Source: Caballeronia jiangsuensis (GTDB lineage Bacteria > Pseudomonadota > Gammaproteobacteria > Burkholderiales > Burkholderiaceae). From it: 64,000 bases of DNA. A model generated the notes under the pieces. The model saw only the letters and a list, made by a program, of their open reading frames with translations, did not search any database and had not been told where the DNA came from. The position numbers were made by a program, and so were the translations under genes. Each line of letters opens with the position of its first letter. The stretch's first letter is position 1. Location of the stretch: assembly GCA_000648925.1 (NCBI GenBank), contig JFHF01000007.1, positions 1 to 64,000 of the forward strand, given 5' to 3'. Below are positions 33,460 to 41,623 of the stretch, one piece after another.

Positions 33460-34821
33460 ATGACACCCGACATCGGCAGCTTCGACAGGCCGGACGCCGA
33501 AGCGACCTACGGCAAGATCACGCGCAGGCTCATACCGTTCCTGTTCCTGTGCTACGTGTTCGCGTTTCTCGATCGCATCAATATCGGCATCGCGCAGCTC
33601 GACATGAAGCACGACGTGGGCTTCAGCGATCTCACCTACAGCATCGGCGCGGGCATCTTCTTTCTCGGCTACGTGCTGATGGAAGTGCCCAGCAATCTGC
33701 TGCTCGCGCGCATCGGCGTGAAGCGCACGTTCTCGCGCATCATGATCCTGTGGGGCTTGATCGCGGCGGGCACGGCGTTCGTCACGCTGCCTTCGCATCT
33801 CTACACCGTGCGCTTTTTTCTCGGGCTCGCGGAGGCGGGGCTTTATCCCGGCGTGATTTTCTATCTCACGCGCTGGTATCCGGTCGAGCGGCGCGCCAAG
33901 GTGATCGCCATCTTCACCTGCGCGACGGGCATCGCGGGTCTCTTCGGCGGGCCGCTGTCGGGCGCGCTGATGACTTACTTCAACGGCTACTTCGGCCTGC
34001 ATGGCTGGCAGTGGATGTTCATCGTGCAGGGGTTGCCTGCGAGCGTGCTCGGCGTGGTCGCGTTCTTCTTTCTCGATGACGGTCCGCAGCAGGCGAAGTG
34101 GCTCACCGAGCGCGAGAAAGCCGTCGTGCTTCACGACATTCGCCGGAGTTCGAGCGTTTCGACGACCCACACGGAGCACACCTTCGGCCGCGCGCTTCGG
34201 GACTTCCGCGTCTACGTGATGGGCTTCGTGTGGTTCACGCAGATCGCCGGCGTGTTCGCGATCGGCTTCTGGCTGCCGACGCTCATCAAGAGCGCGGGCG
34301 TGTCGAGCGCATTGCAGATCGGCTGCTATTCGGCGATCCCGTATTTCGTGAGCTGGATCGCGCTCATCATGCTGAACCGTCATTCCGATCGCACCATGGA
34401 GCGGCGCTGGCATTGCGCCATCGCGATGGTGTTCGGCGCGGCGGGCCTCGTCGTCGCGGCGTTCACGACGGGCAACCTCGCGCTGTCGCTGGCGGCGCTG
34501 TCGGTGGCGACGGCGGGCATCCTCGCGCCCAATCCGCTGATCTGGGCCATCTCGACCGATTACATTCGCGGCAGCGGCGCAGCGGGCGGCGTCGCGGTGA
34601 TCAATTGCGTCGGCCTGCTCGGCGGCTTCGTCAGTCCGATGATCATCGGCTCGATCAAGACCATGACCAACAGCATGGCCGGCGGTCTCGGCGCGATCGC
34701 GCTGCTGATGGTGCTCGGCGCCATCGCCGCCGTGGTGCTCGCGCCTGCGACATCGGCCGCCGCGGCCGTCGCCGGACATACCGATGAAGGCAGCGATGCC
34801 GTCGCCGATGCGACGATCTGA
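33460..34821 (+). CDS. MFS transporter, ACS (anion:cation symporter) type
   Basis: A 453-aa carrier with 12 predicted transmembrane helices. It begins with the ACS pattern LIPFLFLCYVFAFLDRINIGIAQLDM and a second motif GLAEAGLYPGVIFYLTRWYP, as in hexuronate/glucarate, phthalate and related carboxylate permeases. It probably brings in the operon substrate, an organic anion. GGAGGAG lies upstream of the ATG. It follows the hydratase gene by 51 bp and precedes the lyase by 12 bp. It is similar in type to the MFS carrier at 36800, which carries the same control region. Confidence 0.93.
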   Translation: MTPDIGSFDRPDAEATYGKITRRLIPFLFLCYVFAFLDRINIGIAQLDMKHDVGFSDLTYSIGAGIFFLGYVLMEVPSNLLLARIGVKRTFSRIMILWGLIAAGTAFVTLPSHLYTVRFFLGLAEAGLYPGVIFYLTRWYPVERRAKVIAIFTCATGIAGLFGGPLSGALMTYFNGYFGLHGWQWMFIVQGLPASVLGVVAFFFLDDGPQQAKWLTEREKAVVLHDIRRSSSVSTTHTEHTFGRALRDFRVYVMGFVWFTQIAGVFAIGFWLPTLIKSAGVSSALQIGCYSAIPYFVSWIALIMLNRHSDRTMERRWHCAIAMVFGAAGLVVAAFTTGNLALSLAALSVATAGILAPNPLIWAISTDYIRGSGAAGGVAVINCVGLLGGFVSPMIIGSIKTMTNSMAGGLGAIALLMVLGAIAAVVLAPATSAAAAVAGHTDEGSDAVADATI

Positions 34822-34833
34822 ACCGGAGCTCAC

Positions 34834-35769
34834 ATGAACGATAGAGAAGTGCAGATTCGCGAAGTCGGCTTGCGCGACGGCTTGCAGATGGTGCGCACCA
34901 TCCTCACGAGCGAGCAGAAGCTCGAATGGTGCGCGCGTCTCGTCGATGCGGGCGTGACCGATATCGAAGTGACGTCCTTCGTGCCGCCGAAAGTCGTGCC
35001 GCAGTTCGCGGACGCGGTCGAGGTCGCGGCAGGCGCGCTCGCCATCGACGGTCTTCATGCCGCGGCGCTGGTGCCGAACCTGAAGGGCGCGCAGCGCGCA
35101 TTCGACGTGGGCCTCGCCAAAGTGCACTACGTGCTGTCCGCGAGCAACGAGCACAATCTGAAGAACGTGCGGCGCAGCACGGCGGAGTCGGTGGACGACT
35201 TCGTGCGCATCGCGGCGGCGCGCGACGAACTGGGTCGCGACATCGTGCTCGGCGCGGGCGTGGCGACCGCGTTTGGCTGCACGATCGCGGGCAAGGTGGA
35301 CGAAAGCATCGTGCTGGGACTTGTCGAAACGCTCATCGAAGCCGGCGCGCAGGAGATCACCATCGCCGACACCGTCGGCTATGCGAATCCCGCGCAGGTG
35401 CGTGGGCTCATGCAGCGAGTGCTGGCGCTTGCGGGGCAGGTGCCCGTCGCCTGTCATTTTCACGACACGCGCGGTCTGGGCCTCGCCAACGTCATGGCCG
35501 CGCTCGATGCCGGCGTGCGTGCGTTCGATGCCTCGCTCGGCGGGCTGGGCGGCTGTCCGTTCGCGCCCAACGCGACGGGCAACATCAACACCGAGGACAC
35601 GGTGTTCATGCTCGAAGCGCAAGGTCTGCGCACGGGCATCGATATAGACGAATTGCTGGCGATTCGCGAGACGATCGCCGCATGGCTGCCGGGCGAGCCG
35701 TTCACCGGCGCGATCGCCCGCGCGGGATTACCGAAGACCTTCGTGCATCGGCAGGCGATCGCCGCGTGA
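34834..35769 (+). CDS. Hydroxymethylglutaryl-CoA lyase-family enzyme
   Basis: A 311-aa TIM-barrel lyase of the DRE-TIM/HMGL family. It has the N-terminal REVGLRDGLQM with Asp15 for metal binding, ACHFHDTRGLG near 205-215 giving the metal His pair, and GLGGCPFAPNATGN near 238 with the catalytic Cys of HMG-CoA lyase. HMG-CoA lyase cleaves 3-hydroxy-3-methylglutaryl-CoA to acetoacetate and acetyl-CoA; relatives use homologous acyl-CoAs. It is last in the hyuAB operon, so it would release central metabolites from the hydrated CoA ester. It converges on an alpha/beta hydrolase gene 13 bp away. Confidence 0.92.
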   Translation: MNDREVQIREVGLRDGLQMVRTILTSEQKLEWCARLVDAGVTDIEVTSFVPPKVVPQFADAVEVAAGALAIDGLHAAALVPNLKGAQRAFDVGLAKVHYVLSASNEHNLKNVRRSTAESVDDFVRIAAARDELGRDIVLGAGVATAFGCTIAGKVDESIVLGLVETLIEAGAQEITIADTVGYANPAQVRGLMQRVLALAGQVPVACHFHDTRGLGLANVMAALDAGVRAFDASLGGLGGCPFAPNATGNINTEDTVFMLEAQGLRTGIDIDELLAIRETIAAWLPGEPFTGAIARAGLPKTFVHRQAIAA

Positions 35770-35782
35770 GTCGCGCGAAGGC

Positions 35783-36550
35783 CTAGGACGCCGCCGCGAG
35801 CCGTTCGAGCAGATCGGCCAGCAGGACGGGCGCGAGTACCATCGCATCGTGGCCTGTGTCGATGCTCTCCCAGCCCCAGTCCGGCTGCCGCGACCGAACG
35901 TGTTCGCGCACGTGCGCCAGCGTGTCGTACGAAGGATTCCCGCAATGCACGTAGGTGCAAGGCAGCGCATTGCCGGGCGGATGTTCGAGCAGAAGCGGCG
36001 TGGTGTAGGTCGCGAGCGGATGCGGCGTGAGCCGCCGGAGAACCCAGCCGGCAAGCGGATGATCGTCCGGAATGCCGGTGCCCTTCAATCCGCTGACCGG
36101 CATGCCGAGCGACTGGCCGCTTGCCCTCACCGATTCACGACGCTCGTCGACGACGCTTGCGGGCAGGACATCGAACGCGCACTGTCCGCTTTCCACGAGC
36201 AGGCTGTCGAGGAATACGATGGTGCGCAGCGCGTGGGGAATACGATCGGCGACGCCCGATGCAACGAGACCGCCATAGCTATGACCCACGAGCACGACAT
36301 CGTTCAGTTCCTCTGCTTCGATGACATTGACGATATCGGCGATGTTCACATCGAGCGACGTTGCCGACGCGATCAAGTGATGGCGCTCGCCGAGACCGGT
36401 CATGGTCGGCGCCATCACGCGATGGCCGCGCCCGGTGAGTTCGTCCATGACGGATCGCCAGACCCAGCCGCCGTGCCAGGCGCCGTGGACCAGTACGAAG
36501 TTGAAGCGAGGCGGGGTATCGGGCGAGTCGTTCCGTGGGGTGTCGTTCAA
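35783..36550 (-). CDS. Alpha/beta hydrolase (plant-esterase-like type)
   Basis: A ~255-aa alpha/beta hydrolase with FVLVHGAWHGGWVWRSVMDEL near the N-terminus, nucleophile motif GHSYGG, and a late Asp/His pair (the His in DTGHDAMV). It resembles methylesterase/hydroxynitrile-lyase-type enzymes acting on small esters. I favour the TTG at 36550, which has AGGAG 6 nt upstream; an ATG at 36580 and a TTG at 36622 extend it without a ribosome site. It is divergent from the MFS/dehydrogenase pair, and copy B of the LysR control region lies in the gap, so it may belong to the same regulon. Confidence 0.85.
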   Translation of the reverse strand: MNDTPRNDSPDTPPRFNFVLVHGAWHGGWVWRSVMDELTGRGHRVMAPTMTGLGERHHLIASATSLDVNIADIVNVIEAEELNDVVLVGHSYGGLVASGVADRIPHALRTIVFLDSLLVESGQCAFDVLPASVVDERRESVRASGQSLGMPVSGLKGTGIPDDHPLAGWVLRRLTPHPLATYTTPLLLEHPPGNALPCTYVHCGNPSYDTLAHVREHVRSRQPDWGWESIDTGHDAMVLAPVLLADLLERLAAAS

Positions 36551-36653
36551 GCCGGTCTCCTGATCGATGCATGCGTGCATGAAAGCACGGTGAATCGTCG
36601 CAGAGATAGAGCCGCTACGCAACCGATCGACCGGTGCTTCGAGCGTAGCCGGT

Positions 36654-36735
36654 TACTGGTTATCACCGATATAACCCGGGCGTCTCACCTGATCGGTACT
36701 TTTCATTATCTTCGCGCATCGATGTTTCTTAGACT
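36654..36735 (+). promoter_or_regulatory. LysR operator/promoter region (copy B)
   Basis: Repeats copy A (27438-27520) with the same 17-bp dyad GTTATCACCGATATAAC (36659-36675), the block CGTCTCACCTGATCGG (36681-36696) and TTTCATTATCT (36701-36711), then TTAGACT (36729-36735) as a possible -10. One single-base gap is needed to align the two copies. It lies between the hydrolase gene and the second MFS gene. Confidence 0.7.
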
Positions 36736-36799
36736 GACCTGATTGCCGGATTCTCGAGCCGATCACATTAGCCCTAGCCGCAAGACATGGAGACAGCGA

Positions 36800-38161
36800 G
36801 TGAACCAGTCCGTTCTAGAGTCCGATCCGACATCAGCCGATTCTCTCGAGTCCGGCTCGAGCGCAAGCGCGCGTGAGCGCGCGCTCTATCTGCGAGTCAC
36901 GCTTCGCATCGTGCCGCTGCTCTTCGTGTGTTACGTCGTCGCCTTCCTGGATCGCATCAATGTCGGCTTTGCGAAGCTGCAGATGCAGGATGCGCTCGGC
37001 TTCAGCGATAGCGTCTACGGCCTGGGCGCCGGCATCTTCTTTCTCTCGTACTGCCTGCTGGAAGTGCCGAGCGCAATGCTGCTCAGGCGCATGGGCGCGA
37101 AGAAGACCATTGCGCGCATCATGATCTGCTGGGGCATCGTCGGCGCGTGCTCCGCGTTCGTGACGAACGTCCCTCAGTTCTATGCCGTGCGTCTGCTCCT
37201 GGGCGTCTTCGAAGCGGGCTTCTTCCCCGGCGCGATCTTCTACCTGAGCTCATGGTTTCCGGAGAGAAGGCGCGGCGTGATCATCGCCTGCTTCATGGTC
37301 GGCTTCCCGGTCGCGGGGCTCGTCGGCGGACCGGTGTCGGGATGGGCGATGACGAGTCTCGCGCACGTCGCCAACCTCGCCGGATGGCAATGGCTCTACA
37401 TCGTCGAGGCGTTGCCCGCGGTCGTGCTCGGTCTCGTCACGCTGTTCCTGCTGGACGACAACATCGACAAGGCAAGATGGCTCACCGAAGCGGAAAAGAG
37501 CGTGCTTCGTCAGGGCTTCGAAGTGGAGATGGAGCGAAAGCGCAGTGCCGGGCAGCTTGGTCATGCGAAGCTCGCCGAGGCGCTTTCGGATCCGAAAGTC
37601 TATATGCTGGCGTTCATCGATTTCGCCTTTGTCTGCGGAACCTATTCGGTGACGTTCTGGCTCCCGACCGTCATGAAAGACGCGGGCATTTCGAATCTTT
37701 CCCTGCTCGGATGGCTTTCCGTCATACCGTACGGCATGGGCGCGATCGGCATGGTCGCGATAAGCCGAAGCTCGGATCGGATGCTCGAACGCCGGTGGCA
37801 TGCGGCCATCGCGGGCTTCATAGGCGCCGTCGCGTTATTGCTCGTGTCGCATCCGACGAATTCTGCCGCGCTGACCGTCGGGCTGTTGACAGTTGCCTGC
37901 GTCGGCATCTTCGCCACGAATGTGCTCATCTGGTCGCTCGCGGCGGACTATCTGAACGGCTCGCCGGCAGCAGCGACGAGCATCGCTTTCGTCAACTGCA
38001 TCGGCTTGCTCAGCGGCTTTTGTAGTCCGTTCGTCATTGGGTGGCTCAAGACCGCGACGGGCACGCTCGTCAGCGGCCTTTACGTGATGACGGCGATACT
38101 CGTGGCGGGCATTCTCGTCATGTTGCTCGGCTTCAGAGGTCGGGGCGAAGCGCAGGCATGA
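36800..38161 (+). CDS. MFS transporter, ACS type (second copy)
   Basis: A 453-aa, 12-helix ACS-family carrier: RIVPLLFVCYVVAFLDRINVGFAKLQM, then GAGIFFLSYCLLEVPSAMLLRRMGAKK and GVFEAGFFPGAIFYLSSWFPERRR. It is related to the MFS carrier at 33460 but clearly different in sequence, so it is a paralog rather than a recent duplicate. I use the GTG at 36800 with GGAG 7 nt upstream; an upstream TTG at 36743 has none and adds a non-helical tail. It is preceded by the duplicated LysR control region and followed after 77 bp by a hydroxyacid dehydrogenase. Confidence 0.9.
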   Translation: MNQSVLESDPTSADSLESGSSASARERALYLRVTLRIVPLLFVCYVVAFLDRINVGFAKLQMQDALGFSDSVYGLGAGIFFLSYCLLEVPSAMLLRRMGAKKTIARIMICWGIVGACSAFVTNVPQFYAVRLLLGVFEAGFFPGAIFYLSSWFPERRRGVIIACFMVGFPVAGLVGGPVSGWAMTSLAHVANLAGWQWLYIVEALPAVVLGLVTLFLLDDNIDKARWLTEAEKSVLRQGFEVEMERKRSAGQLGHAKLAEALSDPKVYMLAFIDFAFVCGTYSVTFWLPTVMKDAGISNLSLLGWLSVIPYGMGAIGMVAISRSSDRMLERRWHAAIAGFIGAVALLLVSHPTNSAALTVGLLTVACVGIFATNVLIWSLAADYLNGSPAAATSIAFVNCIGLLSGFCSPFVIGWLKTATGTLVSGLYVMTAILVAGILVMLLGFRGRGEAQA

Positions 38162-38238
38162 TCTGCAACGAGAGGACCGGTGCGCAGGATGACGGACGTA
38201 TCGGCCGAATTCGATTCGACAGGAACAGACTGAGACAT

Positions 38239-39228
38239 ATGCACAACATTGCCATTCTCGATGACTTCCAGAATACCGCGCTTCGATTCGGCGACTGGGA
38301 CAGCTTGCGCGAACACGCCGACATCACCGTCTTCACGAACACGATCAGTGACGAGAACGATCTCGTCGAGCGTCTGCAACCCTACGACATTCTTTGCGTG
38401 ATGCGCGAGCGCACCTGGTTCACGCAACGCATCCTGTCCAGGTTGCCGAATCTGAAGCTGCTGGCAAGCACGGGACCGTGGAACGCAGCCATCGATATCG
38501 AGGCCGCGCATGAACTCGGCATCACGGTTTGCGGAACCGCATCGTCGCCGACGGCTGCGGCGGAACTCGCCTGGGCGCTCATCCTCGCGGCGACGCGGCA
38601 TATCCCGAGCGAAGTCGCTTCGTTCAGGAACGGAGGCTGGCAAGTATCGGTCGGTGGCGACCTGCATGGCAGGACGATCGGACTTCTGGGCCTCGGCTAC
38701 ACCGGCGGCGCGACCGCGCGCGTGGCGCAGGCGTTCGGGATGCGCACGATCGCTTGGAGCCAGAACATGACCCGGGAGTCCGCGGCGAAGCATGGCGCGC
38801 TTTATGTGCCGAAGGAGGAACTGTTCGCCTCCAGCGATATCCTCTCGGTTCACGTACGGCTATCGGACCGAACGAGGAATCTGATCGGCGCAGCCGAACT
38901 GGCCGCGATGCAACCGCACGCCTTGCTGGTGAACACCGCACGCGGACCGATCGTCAACGAGCAAGCCCTGATCGATGCGTTGCGAGCGAAACGCATCGCG
39001 GGCGCGGCGCTCGACGTTTTCGATCAGGAGCCCTTGCCGGCAACGCACCCGTTCCGCTCTCTGGACAATGTGATAGCGACGTCGCACATCGGTTATGTCA
39101 CCGATGAGTCTTATCGCATCTACTATGGCGAGTCGGTTGAAAACATTCGAGCCTGGATAGGCGGTACGCCCGTCCGCGTGCTCACGCCTGCGAAACGCGA
39201 GATCAGCTACATCGCACAAAGTGCATAG
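38239..39228 (+). CDS. D-2-hydroxyacid dehydrogenase (NAD-binding)
   Basis: A 329-aa D-isomer-specific 2-hydroxyacid dehydrogenase. It has a Rossmann motif GLLGLGYTGG, an Arg in NTARGPIVNE, an acidic cluster FDQEPLP and a catalytic His in ATSHIGYVT. It interconverts a 2-oxo acid and a D-2-hydroxy acid. The ATG at 38239 gives the family N-terminus (MHNIAILDDF); the frame is open for 66 codons upstream inside the MFS gene. It probably forms a two-gene unit with that carrier under the duplicated LysR control region. It converges on an AraC gene after 33 bp. Confidence 0.9.
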   Translation: MHNIAILDDFQNTALRFGDWDSLREHADITVFTNTISDENDLVERLQPYDILCVMRERTWFTQRILSRLPNLKLLASTGPWNAAIDIEAAHELGITVCGTASSPTAAAELAWALILAATRHIPSEVASFRNGGWQVSVGGDLHGRTIGLLGLGYTGGATARVAQAFGMRTIAWSQNMTRESAAKHGALYVPKEELFASSDILSVHVRLSDRTRNLIGAAELAAMQPHALLVNTARGPIVNEQALIDALRAKRIAGAALDVFDQEPLPATHPFRSLDNVIATSHIGYVTDESYRIYYGESVENIRAWIGGTPVRVLTPAKREISYIAQSA

Positions 39229-39261
39229 ACGCGCGTTTGCAGCCGACATGGCCGATACCGG

Positions 39262-40236
39262 CTAAGCCGCGCCCGCTTCGCCGTTTCGCCGCCCCGCGGC
39301 TTTCGTTTTCCGTTGCAGCGACGGAGACCGCTCGGTCAGGCTGGTCGCCGTGTCCTTTTCCGCGATGCCCGCAGCCAGAAACCGACGCCGATACTCCGCC
39401 GGCGTCGTTTGCTTCGCGGCCTTGAACTGCCGATTGAAATTGGCGACATTCGCAAAGCCCGAGCGGGCAGCGATGACGGAAATGGGCAAGGACGTGTCGC
39501 CCAGCATCCGGCACGCATGGCCGATGCGAACGCGGGCGATATACCGTCCGACGCTCTCGCCGATATGCTGCACGAAATAGCGGGTCAGCGTGCGTTCCGA
39601 CAGGCTGGCCGCTGCGCAAAGCTCCGCAAGCCGCAGCGGTTCGGCGAAGCGGGCATCGATCATCGAAAGAACACGATTGATCCTCTCCGGTTCGTGACCG
39701 GATGGGCCCGCGTTCGTCTGATTGAAGGCGCTCGGCGACGCGAGCGGATGGCCGGGCGCTTCGCCGAGCGTGCACAGAATGTCGAGCGCCGCGCTCAGGC
39801 GTTCGCGTGGCGCGTTCGAGAGCAAGGGCCCGAGGCGGCCGCGCATCCATTCCCCCACAGCCGGCTCGAAAGCGAGCCCGCACGCCGCACGGCGCAAAAG
39901 CTTGCGAAGCGGCTCGTATTCACGGCAACAATCCGCCATGCGTCGCGCCCACTCGCCGTCGAACCAGATGACGATGGCGACTTGCGGCAAGCCGGAATCG
40001 ATCGACCGGTTCGATGACCACGTATGCGGCAAATCGGGCGGCACGAGCACGAGATCCTCGGCCTGATAGTCGTTGACCGAGTCGCCGATGTAGCGCTTGC
40101 CCTGGCTGTTCATCGTCAGCGTCAGCTCGTATTCCGGGTGGTGATGCCACTCGAACGGAATGCGAGGAAGCCGCCGATGGTAAACCCGCACCGAACAATC
40201 CTCGCCGAACTCGACATGTTCGTACGCTGGTTTCAT
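39262..40236 (-). CDS. AraC-family regulator with cupin sensor
   Basis: A 324-aa regulator with an N-terminal cupin-like sensor (FEWHHHPEYELTLTMNSQGK near residues 28-47, then a YQAEDLVLVPPDLPHTW loop) and a C-terminal double helix-turn-helix (about 200-295, with SLSERTLTRYFVQHIGESVG and VIAARSGFANVANFNRQFKA). It is divergent by about 90 bp from a DUF1479 gene followed by a sugar-type binding protein, which are its likely targets. The C-terminal ~25 residues after the HTH are basic and low complexity. Confidence 0.9.
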   Translation of the reverse strand: MKPAYEHVEFGEDCSVRVYHRRLPRIPFEWHHHPEYELTLTMNSQGKRYIGDSVNDYQAEDLVLVPPDLPHTWSSNRSIDSGLPQVAIVIWFDGEWARRMADCCREYEPLRKLLRRAACGLAFEPAVGEWMRGRLGPLLSNAPRERLSAALDILCTLGEAPGHPLASPSAFNQTNAGPSGHEPERINRVLSMIDARFAEPLRLAELCAAASLSERTLTRYFVQHIGESVGRYIARVRIGHACRMLGDTSLPISVIAARSGFANVANFNRQFKAAKQTTPAEYRRRFLAAGIAEKDTATSLTERSPSLQRKTKAAGRRNGEAGAA

Positions 40237-40329
40237 GGCCGAAAGTGCGAATGAATTGCCTGAATAGTATCACCCGCGCTCGCGCCGGCGTCATATGCTT
40301 TTCGCACAGAAATTTACGTGGAGACGATC

Positions 40330-41574
40330 ATGGCGCTGAAAATCGATGACTTGTCGAGCGCGATCCGGCAGGCGAAAAAGGAACTGCGCGCGGCGCTGCC
40401 GAACTACCGGGAAGTCTTCGCCGAAGTCGAAGCATCGATCGGTGAAGAAGCGAAACGAATCGCCGCGCAACGCGATCGCGGAGAGAACGTCATTCCCGAG
40501 ATCCGGTTCTCCGACATCACCGGACAAAGTGTGAGCGCCGATGAAATCGCGCTCGTCAAATCGCGCGGCGCGTGCGTGATCCGCAATGTCTTTCCTCGCG
40601 AGCAGGTGCAAAGCTGGGACGACGATATCGCGCAGTACGTCGAGTGTAACCATCTCGACAAGCGCCTTGAGAATCGCGCGGAAGACAAATACTTCGGGCA
40701 ACTGGCATCGAGCAAGCCGCAGATTTACGGCGTGTACTGGTCGAAGCCGCAAGTGCTGGCTCGTCAGTCGGAGTCGCTCACTGCCGCGCGCGTCTTTCTC
40801 AACAAGCTCTGGCGCAACGAAAGCGAAGGGCGCGTTCACTTCGATCCGGAACACGTGCCCGTCTATGCGGACCGTCTGCGCCGCCGGCCGCCCGGCTCGG
40901 CGTCGCTCGGCCTGTCGGCGCATTGCGATGGCGGTTCCGTCGAACGCTGGATCGAAGGTAATTTCCGCAAGGTGTATCGGCATGTGTTCGCGGGCGACTG
41001 GCGCGATTACGATCCGTTCGATGCCGCCTTCCGCCCCGATGTCGAAGAGATCGCATCGCCTGCCGTCTGCTCGATGTTCCGCACGTTCCAGGGCTGGACC
41101 GCATTGACGCCGCAAGGCCCCGGCGACGGCACGCTGCAACTCGTGCCCATCGCCAACGCGATGGTGTATATCCTCCTGCGCGCCCTTCAGGACGATGTCG
41201 CCGACGACGACCTGTGCGGCGCGATGCCGGGACGCGCGCTCTCGATCAAGCCGGAATTTCACGCGCCGCTGTTCGAAGCGCTGTCGTCGATCCCGAAGAT
41301 GGAAGCCGGCGATACGGTGTTCTGGCACAGCGACGTCATCCATGCGGTCGAAGACGAGCACAAGGGCGCGGGCTACAGCAATGTGATGTATATCGCCTCC
41401 GCGCCCGCCTGCGCCAAGAACGATGCCTATCTCAAACGTCAGTCGCCGAGTTTCCTGAAAGGCGAGAGTCCGCCCGACTTCCCGGCCGATCATTTCGAAA
41501 CCGATTTCACGGGCCGCGCAACCGTCGACGATCTGTCGCCGCTCGGACGGGCGCAACTCGGGCTCGACCTGTAG
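40330..41574 (+). CDS. DUF1479-family protein (YbiU-like)
   Basis: A 414-aa member of DUF1479, a family with a double-stranded beta-helix fold like Fe(II)/2-oxoglutarate dioxygenases. Visible segments are VKSRGACVIRNVFP, SLGLSAHCDGGSVERW and GDTVFWHSDVIHAVEDEH, which could supply a His-x-Asp and a distal His for metal. The substrate is unknown. I start at the ATG at 40330, 6 nt after GGAG; a GTG at 40318 overlaps that site. It is divergent from the AraC gene and 49 bp ahead of a sugar-binding-protein gene, suggesting a role in use of a sugar or sugar acid. Confidence 0.85.
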   Translation: MALKIDDLSSAIRQAKKELRAALPNYREVFAEVEASIGEEAKRIAAQRDRGENVIPEIRFSDITGQSVSADEIALVKSRGACVIRNVFPREQVQSWDDDIAQYVECNHLDKRLENRAEDKYFGQLASSKPQIYGVYWSKPQVLARQSESLTAARVFLNKLWRNESEGRVHFDPEHVPVYADRLRRRPPGSASLGLSAHCDGGSVERWIEGNFRKVYRHVFAGDWRDYDPFDAAFRPDVEEIASPAVCSMFRTFQGWTALTPQGPGDGTLQLVPIANAMVYILLRALQDDVADDDLCGAMPGRALSIKPEFHAPLFEALSSIPKMEAGDTVFWHSDVIHAVEDEHKGAGYSNVMYIASAPACAKNDAYLKRQSPSFLKGESPPDFPADHFETDFTGRATVDDLSPLGRAQLGLDL

Positions 41575-41623
41575 CCGGCAAAGAACGCGTCGCATCACTC
41601 AAAAGACAAAATCGGAGACTGCA

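Noticed and set aside
33460-38161. The two MFS genes as a recent duplication that carried the LysR site with it
   Set aside because: The two proteins share only family-level patterns, and the site lies far upstream of the first MFS gene, so the control region similarity is not a by-product of MFS gene duplication.
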